A stretch of 64,000 nt of DNA from Hoeflea_A sp965216535 (GTDB lineage Bacteria > Pseudomonadota > Alphaproteobacteria > Rhizobiales > Rhizobiaceae). The notes under the pieces are model-generated. The model was not told where the DNA came from. It worked only from the letters and a program-made list of their open reading frames with translations, and ran no database searches. The stretch covers positions 6,324,001 through 6,388,000 of the forward strand of contig OZ244175.1 in assembly GCA_965216535.1 (NCBI GenBank), given 5' to 3'. A program made the translations under genes and the position numbers. Below, in pieces: positions 63,951 to 64,000 of the stretch. Each line of letters begins with the position of its first letter. Within the stretch, counting starts at the first letter, position 1.

Positions 63951-64000
63951 GCGTTAACCCCGTTTATAGAATAGAGGGGAGAGAATAGCTGGCCTCTGTC

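Overview
The window looks like chromosomal DNA of an alphaproteobacterium, most likely of the order Hyphomicrobiales (Rhizobiales). The signs are GC-rich coding sequence, a perfect Irr/ICE iron box (TTTAGAA-N3-TTCTAAA), a phasin gene behind TGC-N3-GCA boxes, a PdhS/PleC-like kinase, an isocitrate lyase gene divergent from a ScfR/RamB-type regulator, and a tRNA-His with A73 and no encoded G-1. No species is claimed. There are about 58 credible protein genes, one tRNA, one IS110-family element and one decayed gene duplicate. No CRISPR array, rRNA or replication origin was seen.

Layout. 15-6066: a ribose-type ABC transporter (binding protein and permease; an ATPase would lie off the left edge) with a LacI regulator, divergent from a D-2-hydroxyacid dehydrogenase, an amidinotransferase-like enzyme and a glutathione transferase. 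6063-14759 (minus strand): a catabolic cluster with an arylmalonate-decarboxylase homologue, a GntR regulator, a hydroxyisobutyrate-dehydrogenase-type reductase, an IlvD/Edd dehydratase, a three-gene TRAP transporter, an FAH-family hydratase and a hydroxypyruvate-isomerase-like protein. Three copies of a TTGGTATACCAA-like operator lie in its gaps. 15161-20234: a complete Liv-type ABC transporter. 20321-24692: tRNA-His, phasin and a large cell-cycle-type histidine kinase. 25007-32589: scattered single genes, including an Irr-boxed ferric permease, acetoacetyl-CoA synthetase and an AsmA-like protein.

32752-37077: a TetR regulator, an alkylsulfatase and a GMC alcohol dehydrogenase, a compact alkyl-sulfate degradation unit. 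37150: a Tpt1/KptA RNA 2'-phosphotransferase. 37743-41191: an ECF sigma/anti-sigma pair flanked by a fasciclin-domain protein on one side and a cytochrome b561-type subunit plus a molybdopterin oxidoreductase on the other; both flanks carry the same ECF-like promoter. 41203-42662: a small island of orphan immunity-like genes (one SUKH/SMI1) with a broken duplicate.

Two systems stand out. 43002-48490 encodes a full phosphorelay, in order: periplasmic binding protein, hybrid histidine kinase with two receivers, HPt protein, and a receiver domain fused directly to an EamA/DMT membrane transporter. The relay output therefore appears to be a transporter rather than a transcription factor. 49133-55662 is a tightly coupled operon of a GT5 (glycogen/starch synthase)-like protein, an unrecognised multi-spanning membrane protein, a secreted GH13 enzyme and a LamB-like porin. 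It suggests an envelope or exported alpha-glucan system.

55664-64000: an IS110 element with a probable bridge-RNA region, a small orphan gene, the ScfR-like regulator and aceA pair, a small aceA-linked protein, a glutamine-synthetase-family enzyme, and a divergent pair made of a zinc-ribbon protein kinase and a HIT-family hydrolase.
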